A DNA stretch of 64,000 nucleotides, taken from positions 124,001-188,000 of the forward strand of contig JAHHIF010000007.1 in assembly GCA_019358875.1 (NCBI GenBank). Reading direction: 5' to 3'. Positions within the stretch are counted from its first letter, which is position 1. The number at the start of each line of letters is the position of its first letter. The position numbers and the translations under genes were made by a program. Positions 53,291 to 63,176 of the stretch are shown here, piece by piece. Origin of the DNA: Symplocastrum torsivum CPER-KK1 (GTDB taxonomy: Bacteria; Cyanobacteriota; Cyanobacteriia; Cyanobacteriales; Coleofasciculaceae). The notes under the pieces were generated by a model. That model was given only the letters and a program-made list of their open reading frames with translations. It was not told the DNA's origin and made no database searches.

Positions 53291-54184
53291 TTAGGAGACT
53301 GGACGAGAGGGGCGGAAAAGATGGGAGTGTTCGGGGTGATAGAGACGCGATCGCGCTTCTCCCATACTTTGCCGTTGTCCTAGTTCTGAAGGTGCTGTTG
53401 CGCTAACTTCCAAGCCTGGAAACTCTGTCTTTCCTACTGCCTTTAAGGCTGGACTCACTACATAAAGTGTTGTCCGAATTAGATTCTCCTGTTGAGTCAC
53501 GGCTGCCATTTCGGTGAGGGGAACCAGCCAAATTTGTTCATCTGGCCAACCAATCCGGAAGCAGACGGCTACAGGGGTATCGGCTGGGTAGTGTTCTAAT
53601 AATTTCGCTTGTGCCTCTTCAACATGACGTGCAGCGAGGTACAGGCATAGACTGGCTTGATGGGCTGCCAGAGACGCTAATTCTTCCGACTCTGGGACGG
53701 CTGAGGCACGACCACTAATGCGGGTAAGGACGATTGTCTGTACCAATCCGGGAACCGTTAGCTCAACTCCAAGTTTTGCAGCAGCAGCTTGGAAGGCGCT
53801 GATACCTGGGATGAGTTCAAAGGGAACTTCCGCTTCTGCAAGGACTTGCATTTGCTCGTGGATGGCACTGTAGAGACTCAAGTCACCCGAATGGAGACGA
53901 ACTACAGATTTATGCGATCGCACTCGCGAAATCATCAGTGGCAAAATCTCTTCTAGAGTCTTATTGCCAGTGCGAACAATTTCTGCATCGGGACGAACCT
54001 CCTGCAAAATCTGCTGCGGCACCAGCGAGTCAGCAAATACAATCACATCCGCCCGTTGGAGAATTTTCTGTGCCTTAACTGTCAATAAATCTGGGTCGCC
54101 AGGGCCTGCACCAACAATATAAACGGCTGGTGCTAAAGGAGGGAGGGAGTTTCTAAGCTGTGTAGATTCAGTAGGGTGAGACAT
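53291..54184 (-). CDS. cobM: Precorrin-4 C(11)-methyltransferase CobM
   Basis: A 297-residue SAM-dependent tetrapyrrole methylase that methylates C11 in cobalamin (pseudocobalamin in cyanobacteria) synthesis. Motifs: YIVGAGPGDPDLLTVKAQKI, VIVFADSLVPQQIL, VRLHSGDLSLYSAIHEQM and PFELIPGISAFQAAAAKLG. The C-terminal part beyond about residue 255 is an extension of low complexity. It is an isolated cobalamin gene here; no cobalamin riboswitch is seen upstream. Confidence 0.92.
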   Translation of the reverse strand: MSHPTESTQLRNSLPPLAPAVYIVGAGPGDPDLLTVKAQKILQRADVIVFADSLVPQQILQEVRPDAEIVRTGNKTLEEILPLMISRVRSHKSVVRLHSGDLSLYSAIHEQMQVLAEAEVPFELIPGISAFQAAAAKLGVELTVPGLVQTIVLTRISGRASAVPESEELASLAAHQASLCLYLAARHVEEAQAKLLEHYPADTPVAVCFRIGWPDEQIWLVPLTEMAAVTQQENLIRTTLYVVSPALKAVGKTEFPGLEVSATAPSELGQRQSMGEARSRLYHPEHSHLFRPSRPVS

Positions 54185-54285
54185 AGATAAAGGCAGCTTG
54201 CCCAGAAAAGTTTCTAAATTAGCAAAATTATTCCGGATTCACTCTATTTCTTAAGAAATAAGAAATGGTAGATGCACCCTGGTTC

Positions 54286-54317
54286 AGCTCTAGAGTTTAA
54301 CTCTAGGGCTTTTTTTT
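54286..54317 (+). terminator. Plus-strand terminator-like hairpin with an 8-T run
   Basis: AGCTCTAGAGTT pairs with AACTCTAGGGCT (wobble and one mismatch), followed by TTTTTTTT. It reads in the plus direction, yet both flanking genes are on the minus strand. Confidence 0.5.
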
Positions 54318-54438
54318 CTTTTTCTCTCGATGTCTTCACTCTTCTAGAGATTAGGTGTTAGGGGTTAGGTTGTAGGTGGTAGGTGGTAGGGGAGAGAGAT
54401 TTTCATCGTAATGTTAGTGCGCTCTACTCGCATGGAGT

Positions 54439-55317
54439 CTAATCAGAACGATAATCCCATCGTTGTTCTTCAGGAGGAACAACATCCGGTAGGGGACGGC
54501 GCAAGAGATACAGCCACGCTAGACCAATCAGCCCCAAAGCGATTGCACTTAAGCTCACAATTTGAGCAATTCGTAGTGGACCAATCATCAAGCTATCCGT
54601 CCGAAATCCCTCAATCCAGACTCGACCCGCACTATAGGCAACCATATAAATCAGGGCTAGCGTTCCTACCTTCAGATGCGATCGCTTTTTTAAATCCCTA
54701 AAGAACAACGTCATCAGTATCCCGAAAACCATCAAATTCCATAGGGATTCGTAGAGGAAGGTAGGATGGAAATACTCAAAATTGATGAACTCTAGGGGGC
54801 GCTGCTGTGGTGGAATGTATAGCTTCCAAGGCATATTTGTCGGACGACCAAAAGCTTCAGAATTGAAGAAATTACCCCAACGCCCAATTGCTTGACCCAG
54901 AATTAGGGAAGGCACGACAAGATCGGCTAACTGCCAAATCGAGACTTTCTTAAGTCGCGCAAAAATCAGTGCCGCCAGAGTACCACCGATGATTGCTCCA
55001 TGAATCGCAATCCCACCATTCCAAATCGCAATAATTTGGTCAGGGCGCTTAGAGTATTGCTCCCACTCAAACAGCACGTAGTAAAGTCTAGCCGCCGGAA
55101 TTGCCGAGAGTACTAACCAGATTGCGAGGTCACCCAAGAGGTCTGGGTTAACATTACGGCGCTTCGCTAAGTCTTGAGAAAGACTGACTCCAATCAACAC
55201 CGCCGAGGCAATCAACAGACCATACCAGCGGATTGCGAATGGCCCTAGTTCAAACAAAATCGGTCCTGGAGAAGCAAATTGAAACGCCAGCGTCAGAGAA
55301 GATATTGCTTGCAGCAT
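54439..55317 (-). CDS. lgt: Prolipoprotein diacylglyceryl transferase Lgt
   Basis: A 292-residue inner-membrane enzyme that adds diacylglycerol to the lipobox cysteine of prolipoproteins. The signature [17 protein letters not shown] is present, as is the conserved His in [10 protein letters not shown]. About seven membrane helices are visible. The C terminus ends with a polar tail ([12 protein letters not shown]). Its products would include the lipoprotein encoded at 5850. Confidence 0.95.
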   Translation of the reverse strand: MLQAISSLTLAFQFASPGPILFELGPFAIRWYGLLIASAVLIGVSLSQDLAKRRNVNPDLLGDLAIWLVLSAIPAARLYYVLFEWEQYSKRPDQIIAIWNGGIAIHGAIIGGTLAALIFARLKKVSIWQLADLVVPSLILGQAIGRWGNFFNSEAFGRPTNMPWKLYIPPQQRPLEFINFEYFHPTFLYESLWNLMVFGILMTLFFRDLKKRSHLKVGTLALIYMVAYSAGRVWIEGFRTDSLMIGPLRIAQIVSLSAIALGLIGLAWLYLLRRPLPDVVPPEEQRWDYRSD

Positions 55318-55634
55318 CGAATTAGAGTTCTAGTTACGTTCACACATACCACTCAACACCACCAATCTTAATCACACTTCCAGGAGCTTGTATTGTTGGT
55401 ACTGAGCCAATCGTTGTGATCTGACGGTGAGTAAGGACAAGACTGTTACTCAGCTCACGACCAATGGTCAAGGGGAAAGCCTTCCTTGAGATTACACTAC
55501 CATCACAACGGTTCACTAAAAGCGCGATCGCACGTTGTGAGTTGTTCTGTACGTCCGTGAACAGCTTCTTATTAGTTAATTTAAGTTTTTAGAAAATGCG
55601 CTCAACGCTGTGTGTCGCACTCAAGAGATAAGGT
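55318..55634. other. Spacer between lgt and the surface protein run
   Basis: About 315 bp with no recognisable gene; it should hold the lgt promoter and the end of the surface protein operon. Confidence 0.4.
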
Positions 55635-56984
55635 CTAGTTCACTCTGGCACGAAAGCGAATGAAGCCATAGGAATTAGCGGGAGTACCTGGGGCAGTGGC
55701 ATTCGGTAACGTGGTTGGGTTCGTCACCACATTCACAACCACAGCCCCATTGGTAGCGCCGCTGGCACAGAGTCCAGCAGGTATAGTTCCGGGCGTGAAA
55801 ATTTGTCCTCGGTCAGCATCAGCAACATTAGTTAGATAAGCCGTTGGAGTTGTGGGAAGGTTAGTTGTACTCAGGGCGAGGGCAATACCTTGCTCGGCTC
55901 CTGCAGTACCACCATCTGTGGGCGTTAAGTTATTGAAGGTATTAGGAATAAAGGTGGTGTTGGCAGGGATGAGGTCGCAAATTTTCACATTGCTGGCGGC
56001 TTTCCCCCCATCCGATAAGAAGTAGATTGTGTACTCCACTTCATCTCCAGGCTGAACCAAGCCCCCATCAATTGCCCCACGTAGATAATTCGCGAACGGT
56101 GTGGGCCAGTTCACTGTAGTATCGTCGTTTGCATCGCCTGGATTGTCTACAAAACCTGTAATATCTGTACCGTTAATTCTCGTAATCCGCTTGACTAAGC
56201 GCAGGCGGGATGGAGATGTAGGTAGACTATTATTGTTAGGCCCAACTGTTGTAATGCGGCTTGCCACTGCATCTGTATCTAAAGTTGGTAAAGCGCCAGG
56301 GCATCGTCCGTTAGCGTTTCCACTGGTGGTTCTTTCCCAGCAAGCACTGGTATTGCTATCTTGTCCATTGGGGGTGAGGCTGATCGACTGACCAGCAGTA
56401 GCACCCGCTAGAGAAGACTGAAAGCTGGAGTTCCAGAGGTTTAGTGAGGCAGGTGGCGGTGTGTTGATGGCAGTGCCTGAGCCGTAGGCAATATAGTCAA
56501 CGATGCGTTGCTGACTATCGTAAAGCCAGACATCATCCCCCGTGTTGTTCAGCTTTGCCGATTGTCCCAACCAGGTTTGAAACACTGCGTTGATAGCTTG
56601 ATGGTTTGGTGTATTATCGCCAATCCAAATAACAGAATATCGTCCAGGTGGCAAAGTTGTACCGCTCGGAAATAAATAAGCTGGGTTACCCGTATTGCCA
56701 GTAATGCTGCCAATGCCATCTGTACTATTGGCGATGAGATTACCGTCAGCCAATCGCCAACCACTTAGGTCTACAGGGGATGAAGAGGCGTTGTAAAGTT
56801 CAATGAACTCATCATTTCCGGGGGAACCTGCACCTGTTTGCGCGTACAGCACCTCGTTGATCACAACTTGACCAGCAGCAGGTGAGATCGTGACGGTTTG
56901 AGCGATCGCTCTTAGGGACAATACACGCAGGAAAAACGTCGCGAGGCATAGGAATTTGAGGTAGCTAAATTGCCGAAATTTCAT
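55635..56984 (-). CDS. Exported protein with lamin-tail (LTD) and DUF11-type domains
   Basis: A 449-residue secreted protein. A signal peptide (FLCLATFFLRVLSLRAIAQT) is followed by a lamin tail domain (about 40-180: VVINEVLYAQTGAGSPGNDE, FIELYNASSSPVDLSGWRLA). A DUF11-like beta domain follows at about 300-400 (GDEVEYTIYFLSDGG, CDLIPANTTFIPNTF). It has no membrane anchor or sorting signal. Its ATG overlaps the end of the barrel gene by 4 bp, so it is the last gene of a coupled operon and probably acts at the cell surface with the barrel. Confidence 0.85.
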   Translation of the reverse strand: MKFRQFSYLKFLCLATFFLRVLSLRAIAQTVTISPAAGQVVINEVLYAQTGAGSPGNDEFIELYNASSSPVDLSGWRLADGNLIANSTDGIGSITGNTGNPAYLFPSGTTLPPGRYSVIWIGDNTPNHQAINAVFQTWLGQSAKLNNTGDDVWLYDSQQRIVDYIAYGSGTAINTPPPASLNLWNSSFQSSLAGATAGQSISLTPNGQDSNTSACWERTTSGNANGRCPGALPTLDTDAVASRITTVGPNNNSLPTSPSRLRLVKRITRINGTDITGFVDNPGDANDDTTVNWPTPFANYLRGAIDGGLVQPGDEVEYTIYFLSDGGKAASNVKICDLIPANTTFIPNTFNNLTPTDGGTAGAEQGIALALSTTNLPTTPTAYLTNVADADRGQIFTPGTIPAGLCASGATNGAVVVNVVTNPTTLPNATAPGTPANSYGFIRFRARVN

Positions 56985-59900
56985 AGATTTTTTTCCGCTG
57001 ATTGGTTGGCAACGGGTTCCACACGCGATTCCTGTTCTTGTGGCGGAGCAATCTCTTGATGTCCGAAGCCGTCAAAGAGTCCATTGAGCTTAACCGTCAA
57101 GCCAAAATAGGGGCCGCCTGCCGAGCGGGAACCACTGAAATCACGGTCATCCACTTCACCAAAGGCATATCCTGCCGATAAGCGGAGATTGGGAGTAAGG
57201 TAGTAGCCGAGTTCAAGGAGAAAGCCTGTCTCGCTATAGCCAGCAGAGGGCTGATTAATCCAACGAGCTTCACCCGTTAAATCCCAGGAGTATCCCAAGC
57301 GGTAACTAGCTCGTAGTTGTGCTAAAGAAAGGCTGCTAGTACCGACTAAATCCTCCGCTAAGTAAGAGGTGCTGTTGCGAATGGCATACTTGCCGTAGAA
57401 CTCCCAGCGCCAGTTAGGGGCGTAGAGCAATTCCAGGGCTAAAAGATGTTCCCGTGAACCCGTACCACTGCCCTCCAAAATTGTTTCGGGAATAATTGAG
57501 GGATTTTTGCGGTATTCATAGCGCACTAAGGCGTTGAAACTATCCTTGTTGGGGTCGCGGTAGGCTAAACCGAAACGGAGGTTAGCTGTATCTCCCAGTC
57601 CCCGCAGCACTTGATTGGACGAGTTGGCTTGGTTATAGCGGAACAACGCCGTGAGTGCTGGGGAGATTTTTCCCGTCGCTGATGCTGAAATAACGGTATT
57701 GGAGCCACTAGAGGAGGTGCGATGTTCGTAGCGGGCGCTGGCATGGAACGCTGGATCATCGGTGTACTCTATCCCAATGCTGTAGCTATCTCCCGACCCA
57801 AAGCCGAGAACCGCAGCCGATTGCCCAACAGTATAAGGTTGAAAAAACCGAGTTCCGGCAGCCGTGCGACCAACGAAGTCACCAAAGACGTATTCGTAGG
57901 CGAGATTCAGGCGCAATCCAGGGGTCAGTCTGAAGGTATGGTTCAAACCAACCGCGCCTTGATTTGTAATTTCGTTTGCCCCACCCAAAATTGAGTAACG
58001 TCCGGTGATGGCGGTATTTTCACTTAGGTCGTGCGAACCCGCTACCTCTAGACTGGTGATCGCATTTCCCTCAAACTGACCACGAGTGTAAAACTGCTGC
58101 GCCAGACGGACATGAACATCTGGCAACACAGCCCAGTCCAACCCCAAGATGGTGCGATCGGGATAAACGGTATCGACATCTGAGGAGAGGGTGAGTTCAT
58201 TTTGTGCCAGAAAGGTCAGGTTGGAGGTGAGGGGCAAGGTGAAACGCGATCGCAACTGATCAGAGTTGCTGCTTAAGGGACTGTTGGGCAGTCGATCTTC
58301 ACGATCGCGATGCAGCCAATCCACCTCTAACCTGGCACTGCCAATTCGCTGCTCAATTCCTGCTGAAATCGTAGTCAGCGAATTATCAACAACACTACCG
58401 GGAAGGGGTTCTAGACGCGAGGTAAATAAATCCTCAAACGTGTTGAGCGGTCGTGGGGCAATCCCTTGATTGTCCTCGTGGTCATATTGCACACGCACAT
58501 TGGTTGTGGGTGAGACTTGGGCGGTGACGTTTGCCCCATACCGCCGTTGACCAGGGACAAAACTAACCGTGGCATTATTGGCAAAGCCGCTATCAGCATC
58601 ACGATAATAGGCACGACCCTGAATTCCTTGTGCAATCTTTACTTGGGCTTCAAAACGGTAGGCGGAACCCTCAACGAACCCTAAAACTTCAGAATCATTG
58701 CTGGAATGGGCGTATTCTGCAATTAGGTGAGTATCTGAACCGAGGGAGATGTACGCATCAGCACCATACAGTTCAAAGTCGCGAACCCCTTGATTTTCGT
58801 TTAAGTAAGTTGCCCCAATCCAACTTTCTTGATTGAGTTCCCGTGACAAGTGGTAGCGAACTCGACCGCCGTAGATATTATTGTCAGAACCTTCGCTTTC
58901 ATACTGATACGTGACTACAATCCGCCGCACCAAAACCTCTCCCGTCTCGCTAACTTGGGTGCGAAGAAAGGGTTGGCGGAACAATAAGGTGCCGCGATCA
59001 TAATCAATCTCATAATCTGGCCCCCGGTTGAGTTGTTTGCGCTCCAGGACTGTACCTGGACGAGTCAGTTCTTCTAACTCAACAAACACATTTTCACTAC
59101 CAGGCACCAGTAACCGTTGGGACAGGAAGTAGTAACCACTGGTACCATCAGGCGGGATGGTATCCCGTTGAAATCCCTCAACGTTATCGCCATAAAAGGC
59201 TGTGACTTGTAGATTTCCTAGGTTGTAATTGCCTTTAAAGCCGTGGAGTTGGCGTGTGGTGGCGGTAAACTGCTGTGATGCTGTGGCAAACTCTTCGGTG
59301 TCGTAGTCTCCCCACATGGCGTAATCGGGATCGGCATTGGGGATGCGCGAAGACCGCTCAAAACGCAAGAACAAGCTATCTTGCGACGGGGTAGTGCTTT
59401 CAACAGTGGAACTATCGCCATAGACTGGATAGTTGCGATCTGCGCTTCGCAGCAGCGCTTCGCTATCGCAAAACTGGACATCTTGATAGAGGCGATTGAC
59501 TCCATCACAGCTTTGGTTTAGGGTGCGATCGCTGTTATAAGCGCCAGTAAATAACCACTCTCCAATTGCCCCAGTCGCAAAAACCGACGTACTAAAGTCT
59601 AGTTGAGTACTGTTGTCACCATCAGCAGGTAGGAAGTCACGAAAACTCCCGTAATAATCCGTCCCCCGTTGTCCCAAGCGCAGATTGATTACGCCAGACA
59701 TGAGGGAGGGACGCAGACTTGTCTCAAACTGAAGTTGGGTAAACGCTTCCAACTCGCCAGCAGTTGCCCGAATTCTTACCGTTTGCGCCTTCAGGTGGGA
59801 TTGCAAGGTTGCTGTAAACTGTCCCTGGCGTGCCTGCACTTGCCAGCCAACTTGATCGCGATCGTAATCTGTCCCAACAAATTCACCAGCATTGGTAACC

Positions 59901-60685
59901 AGGGTGACAACTCCATTACGATTGGAGCGATTGCCATTCGCATCCAACAACTGACCTTGGATCGTTGCGGTGGAACGTCCATCGGCAGGAATTCGCGCCT
60001 CAACTGTTTCCACTCTCAGTTGCGTTGGTTCCCCCCGCACCTGTGCGGTAACAAAACTGGGTGAACTGGTAACGCCATTGGTTGTCGCTTGGGCGGTGAT
60101 AGTGTTCTCTCCTTCCTGAAGAGCAACACCGTACCAGGTTTGAGTGACAAGTTTAGTCGTCTTATCTGTCTCTGTACGTCCAATTAAGGATGGATCTACC
60201 GCTACCCCATTGACCTGAAGTTTTACTTCGCTCCCTTCAGTAAATTGCAAAATCACAGTTGCGGCGGGAATATCAAGTACTGTGCCAGGGGTAGGTGTGA
60301 GAATCCTGACTTCTCCAGTTGCTAAAGGAGTGGAAGCGCTCTGAGTCTGGGATGTTAGGGTTCCGGGCTGCAAAGGTGAAGATTGCTCCTCTGCTCCCTT
60401 GCTTTCCTGTGTTAGCGATGAACTTGGTGTTAGTTGAGGTGAGGAAGTTTTTTCTCCCCCAACGGCTGGCGAAGTTTGAGCCTTCTCCCCAGTGACAGGA
60501 GCCATTGTTGGTGTCGGCAAAGGCTCAGGACTAGCAGCAGAAATGGCTTCAGGAGTGTTGAGTTGATTCTCACGCCCCAGATTTAAGGGTTCAGTTCGGG
60601 CAGGATGAGCAACCATGACGATACCCAAGGTTTCAACCGTCGCTGCCACCAGGAAGGCTTCTAAGAATTTTCGTCTCAGTTTCAT
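56981..60685 (-). CDS. Large outer-membrane beta-barrel protein with N-terminal Ig-like domains
   Basis: A 1234-residue exported protein. Residues 1-30 are a signal peptide (AFLVAATVETLGIVMVAHPA), followed by a Ser/Thr/Pro-rich linker to about 125. Two Ig-like beta domains (about 125-330) follow, the second with a Big-1-like opening (ARIPADGRSTATIQGQLLDA). From about 340 to 1200 there are repeated 8-12-residue alternating strands typical of a long outer-membrane barrel (LRFGLAYRDPNKDSFNALVR, LELGYYLTPNLRLSAGYAFG). No TonB plug is seen. Start overlaps the 60682 gene by 4 bp (ATGA), so it is coupled to it. Confidence 0.8.
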   Translation of the reverse strand: MKLRRKFLEAFLVAATVETLGIVMVAHPARTEPLNLGRENQLNTPEAISAASPEPLPTPTMAPVTGEKAQTSPAVGGEKTSSPQLTPSSSLTQESKGAEEQSSPLQPGTLTSQTQSASTPLATGEVRILTPTPGTVLDIPAATVILQFTEGSEVKLQVNGVAVDPSLIGRTETDKTTKLVTQTWYGVALQEGENTITAQATTNGVTSSPSFVTAQVRGEPTQLRVETVEARIPADGRSTATIQGQLLDANGNRSNRNGVVTLVTNAGEFVGTDYDRDQVGWQVQARQGQFTATLQSHLKAQTVRIRATAGELEAFTQLQFETSLRPSLMSGVINLRLGQRGTDYYGSFRDFLPADGDNSTQLDFSTSVFATGAIGEWLFTGAYNSDRTLNQSCDGVNRLYQDVQFCDSEALLRSADRNYPVYGDSSTVESTTPSQDSLFLRFERSSRIPNADPDYAMWGDYDTEEFATASQQFTATTRQLHGFKGNYNLGNLQVTAFYGDNVEGFQRDTIPPDGTSGYYFLSQRLLVPGSENVFVELEELTRPGTVLERKQLNRGPDYEIDYDRGTLLFRQPFLRTQVSETGEVLVRRIVVTYQYESEGSDNNIYGGRVRYHLSRELNQESWIGATYLNENQGVRDFELYGADAYISLGSDTHLIAEYAHSSNDSEVLGFVEGSAYRFEAQVKIAQGIQGRAYYRDADSGFANNATVSFVPGQRRYGANVTAQVSPTTNVRVQYDHEDNQGIAPRPLNTFEDLFTSRLEPLPGSVVDNSLTTISAGIEQRIGSARLEVDWLHRDREDRLPNSPLSSNSDQLRSRFTLPLTSNLTFLAQNELTLSSDVDTVYPDRTILGLDWAVLPDVHVRLAQQFYTRGQFEGNAITSLEVAGSHDLSENTAITGRYSILGGANEITNQGAVGLNHTFRLTPGLRLNLAYEYVFGDFVGRTAAGTRFFQPYTVGQSAAVLGFGSGDSYSIGIEYTDDPAFHASARYEHRTSSSGSNTVISASATGKISPALTALFRYNQANSSNQVLRGLGDTANLRFGLAYRDPNKDSFNALVRYEYRKNPSIIPETILEGSGTGSREHLLALELLYAPNWRWEFYGKYAIRNSTSYLAEDLVGTSSLSLAQLRASYRLGYSWDLTGEARWINQPSAGYSETGFLLELGYYLTPNLRLSAGYAFGEVDDRDFSGSRSAGGPYFGLTVKLNGLFDGFGHQEIAPPQEQESRVEPVANQSAEKNL
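59434..59470. repeat. Palindromic repeat inside the barrel gene
   Basis: TGCGAT at the left and ATCGCA at the right frame a GC-rich block (GCGCTTCGCAGCAGCGCTTC). It is translated in frame as CDSEALLRSADR between NRLYQDVQF and NYPVYGDSS, likely in a loop. It looks like the insertion of a small cyanobacterial repeat, similar in style to that in treY. Confidence 0.45.
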
Positions 60686-62214
60686 TGGCCGTCGGACTCC
60701 TTATAGGTGGGGGTGACGGCAAAGTTCATTCGTCCCAAGCCACCGGGCTGCAAATGTACGAGTCGGGAGGGGCTATTACGTTCTTTGAAATAGAGGTTGG
60801 GAGCAAGGGTGTAGCCAGGGAGACTAGTCAGATCTAAAACCCCCGTTCGGTAACCCGAAATCACATTTGCCACGGAGAACAAACCATTGGCATCGGTAGT
60901 AATTCGGTTGCCGTCATCCATGAAGATCACAGCATTGGGAACTCCTGCCTCTCCAGGTTGCTGTTCGCCGTCAAAATTCTTATCCACAAACACCCGACCA
61001 ATGAGAGTGCCGCAGTCGGAAAGAATTCCCGATCCAAGGCGCATCCGGTGCGTTACGGGACCATCCTTGACATCCTGACCATTGTCAGCACGTTCCCCGT
61101 TAACAATCGCTGAGTTTTGACCTGTGCCTCGCAGAGCATCGGGTGTCAATCGTGCGGCATAGACAATGTTCAACACCCGTTGCCCCTCACTGACTGGGAG
61201 TGTTGTGCCGTCTGCCGTCATCGTCACTGTTGAGCCATTTTGACTTGTCGTGATTGGCACTAAGGTTCCCTCTAGCTCACTCCGAACCGATTCTGGTAAG
61301 AGTTGGAATCCCAAGGGTAAGGTGTCAGTGACGACTAGGTTGTTTAAGGGGGCGCTAGCCAGGTTTCTAATCGAGAGGCGGTAAATTACCGTATCTCCGG
61401 GTTCGGCAGCGGCGCGATCGCCTGTTTTCGTAATTTGAATTTCTTGGGCTTGGCAAATGCTCGTGTTCAAGTCCAAAATGGCTACGACAAGTCCGACTTG
61501 ATCCGACTCCCGAATTGTGATCGTTCCGTTGATCGATGCCCTACCGTCTTTGGTGCTAAAGGGTTTGCCGTCTAGGGACGTTGCTGTGTACGAAACAATT
61601 TCACCATTGCGGTGTCCGATAACGATGCGAAATTGCCGTTGGTCATAGATTGAATCTGGGGGAGGATTGACCACTAAAATATAGGTTCGCCCTTGATCCA
61701 ACTGCCCCCGGCGAGGATCGAGCAAGAAGTTATAGGTTCCCTGCTCACCGTTGGTCAGGAAGAAGGGGTTACTATTTTGCGTATTGGGAGCGGCTCCTCT
61801 AGGAAGACTGTTACCGGGAAGATCGGGAAGTTCTGTCTGGGTGAGTGCCGCAACTTCTCCTAACTCGGTTCCCGTTGGAGCGCTTGGATTAACCTCGTAC
61901 AACCCAACGCTAATTCCTGTGTAGTTTGCCAAAATTTCTCCGGCGCAACCTGTGACTCGTCCCAGTGGATCTTGTTGGGACTCCAAATTCGTGACAATCT
62001 GACCCGTAACCCCCTGAATAGTTTGCCCATTGGCTGAGTCGCTGTAGGTATAGGAGGCTTGATTGCTGATACTGATAGACTTAGTTCCGGTTTGAGTTTG
62101 AGCCAGCGCAGGCGTGAGGGCGGGCAAAATACTACCAACTAAAGCGATCGCAGCTAGCCGTTGGACTGGGTATTTTCGTGAACGAATGGGGGGGGGTGCT
62201 TGAGGTTGAACCAC
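60682..62214 (-). CDS. Exported DUF11/SdrD-B-type surface protein
   Basis: A 510-residue secreted protein. It starts with GTG at 62214, preceded by AGGAGA at 8 bp. A signal peptide follows (AAIALVGSILPALTPALAQT). Around 265-400 is a DUF11 beta domain (DTVIYRLSIRNLASAPLNNL, VVTDTLPLGFQLLP). Around 410-500 is an SdrD-B-like domain (GRVFVDKNFDGEQQPGEAGV). Three CCC codons at 7-9 form a 9-C tract. It is the first gene of the coupled set with the barrel and the LTD protein. Confidence 0.85.
   Translation of the reverse strand: MVQPQAPPPIRSRKYPVQRLAAIALVGSILPALTPALAQTQTGTKSISISNQASYTYSDSANGQTIQGVTGQIVTNLESQQDPLGRVTGCAGEILANYTGISVGLYEVNPSAPTGTELGEVAALTQTELPDLPGNSLPRGAAPNTQNSNPFFLTNGEQGTYNFLLDPRRGQLDQGRTYILVVNPPPDSIYDQRQFRIVIGHRNGEIVSYTATSLDGKPFSTKDGRASINGTITIRESDQVGLVVAILDLNTSICQAQEIQITKTGDRAAAEPGDTVIYRLSIRNLASAPLNNLVVTDTLPLGFQLLPESVRSELEGTLVPITTSQNGSTVTMTADGTTLPVSEGQRVLNIVYAARLTPDALRGTGQNSAIVNGERADNGQDVKDGPVTHRMRLGSGILSDCGTLIGRVFVDKNFDGEQQPGEAGVPNAVIFMDDGNRITTDANGLFSVANVISGYRTGVLDLTSLPGYTLAPNLYFKERNSPSRLVHLQPGGLGRMNFAVTPTYKESDGQ
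62188..62196. repeat. Nine-base G:C homopolymer in the first codons of the 60682 gene
   Basis: Nine consecutive G on the plus strand (nine C on the coding strand) encode Pro7-Pro9. A one-base slip would shift the frame directly after the start. Confidence 0.95.
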
Positions 62215-62505
62215 TGAACTTTCTCCTAAGTGACCCTACAGCCAATGGCAATTGGAGTAGTAGATGAGCGATGAGCTAGCGATTGGGTAACACAGCCAAC
62301 CGGGACGCTAGCTAGGCTGCGCTCAAGGGGTCAGGGCAAAACCTGACGGTTAGTGTGAGTTGTTTAAAAAGCTTTTATGCAGTGAAGGTTGCATTCGCAG
62401 GTTGAATAAGTAAAGGCAGAAGGCAAAGGGCTTTTATGCAGGAGCGATTTATAGCAATTTGCACTGAGTAAACTACATTTTTTGCCTTCTGCCTTCTGCC
62501 TTTGT
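62215..62505. other. Spacer with an inverted CTGCCTT-type repeat
   Basis: About 290 bp between two minus-strand surface genes. AAAGGCAGAAGGCAAA (62412-62427) is complementary to the tract TTTGCCTTCTGCC (62481-62493). It could end the transcript of the 62506 gene, or form a long-loop hairpin. The strong binding site of the 60682 gene lies at its left end. Confidence 0.55.
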
Positions 62506-63069
62506 TTAACGTACTGTCACTTCATAGCTGGCACTCGCTGCTGTCGCTGGGTTGAGAGGCTTGCTAAAGTCCCAGCGAATGTGGGTGTAAGCCTCGGCTG
62601 GGGCTGGTCGTATTTCCACCGTGCCATCAGGAAGCGTGACTTGAATGGTGGGATTTTCGACAAACGTAGTGGCGTTGTCGATGCTGTAGGTCATCGTCGC
62701 TCCGTTATTGCTGTTTGCCGATTGCAAGATATAAGTAGTGCGTTGGGGAATGGGTTGAGTAATGACCAGGTTTTCGGCTGGGCGTTCACTGGTATTTTCA
62801 CTACTGACGGTATAGCGCAGTACATCCCCCGGTTGAACTACAACTTGACCTTCCAGTGCTTGCCAGGTGACTTTTTCTTTGCCTGTCTCATCCAGTTCCA
62901 CTAGCTTCTTCTGTGCGCTCAAGTTCAATTCAACTTGTTGGGGTTGGATGTTTTGAACTAGGTTTTCGCCAGCCTCTTGCAATTGAGCAAGTACAGGCAT
63001 TCCGCTAACAAAGGGCATGGTTGCAATAAAAGCGATCGCGCCAAGAGCGGCAATATAAAACCGTTTCAT
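62506..63069 (-). CDS. Small exported DUF11-type protein
   Basis: A 187-residue secreted protein with a signal peptide (AALGAIAFIATMPFVSG) and one DUF11-type beta domain (about 60-187: VQPGDVLRYTVSSENTSERP, AENLVITQPIPQRTTYIL, YSIDNATTFVENPTIQVTLP). TTGGAG precedes the ATG. It is one link in the run of surface proteins and lies 107 bp downstream of the partial gene at the window edge. It has no anchor of its own. Confidence 0.85.
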   Translation of the reverse strand: MKRFYIAALGAIAFIATMPFVSGMPVLAQLQEAGENLVQNIQPQQVELNLSAQKKLVELDETGKEKVTWQALEGQVVVQPGDVLRYTVSSENTSERPAENLVITQPIPQRTTYILQSANSNNGATMTYSIDNATTFVENPTIQVTLPDGTVEIRPAPAEAYTHIRWDFSKPLNPATAASASYEVTVR

Positions 63070-63176
63070 GCTTCTAACTCCAAACTACAAAACTGTTGAT
63101 TCGGTAAATAAAATTCATGCAATAACACTTCTTGGCTTGAGGACACGGCATGGTTGCAATGTCCTCAGGTTGTTTC

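Noticed and set aside
54411-54701. 96-codon plus-strand frame antisense to lgt
   Set aside because: Shadow of the well-supported lgt gene on the other strand.
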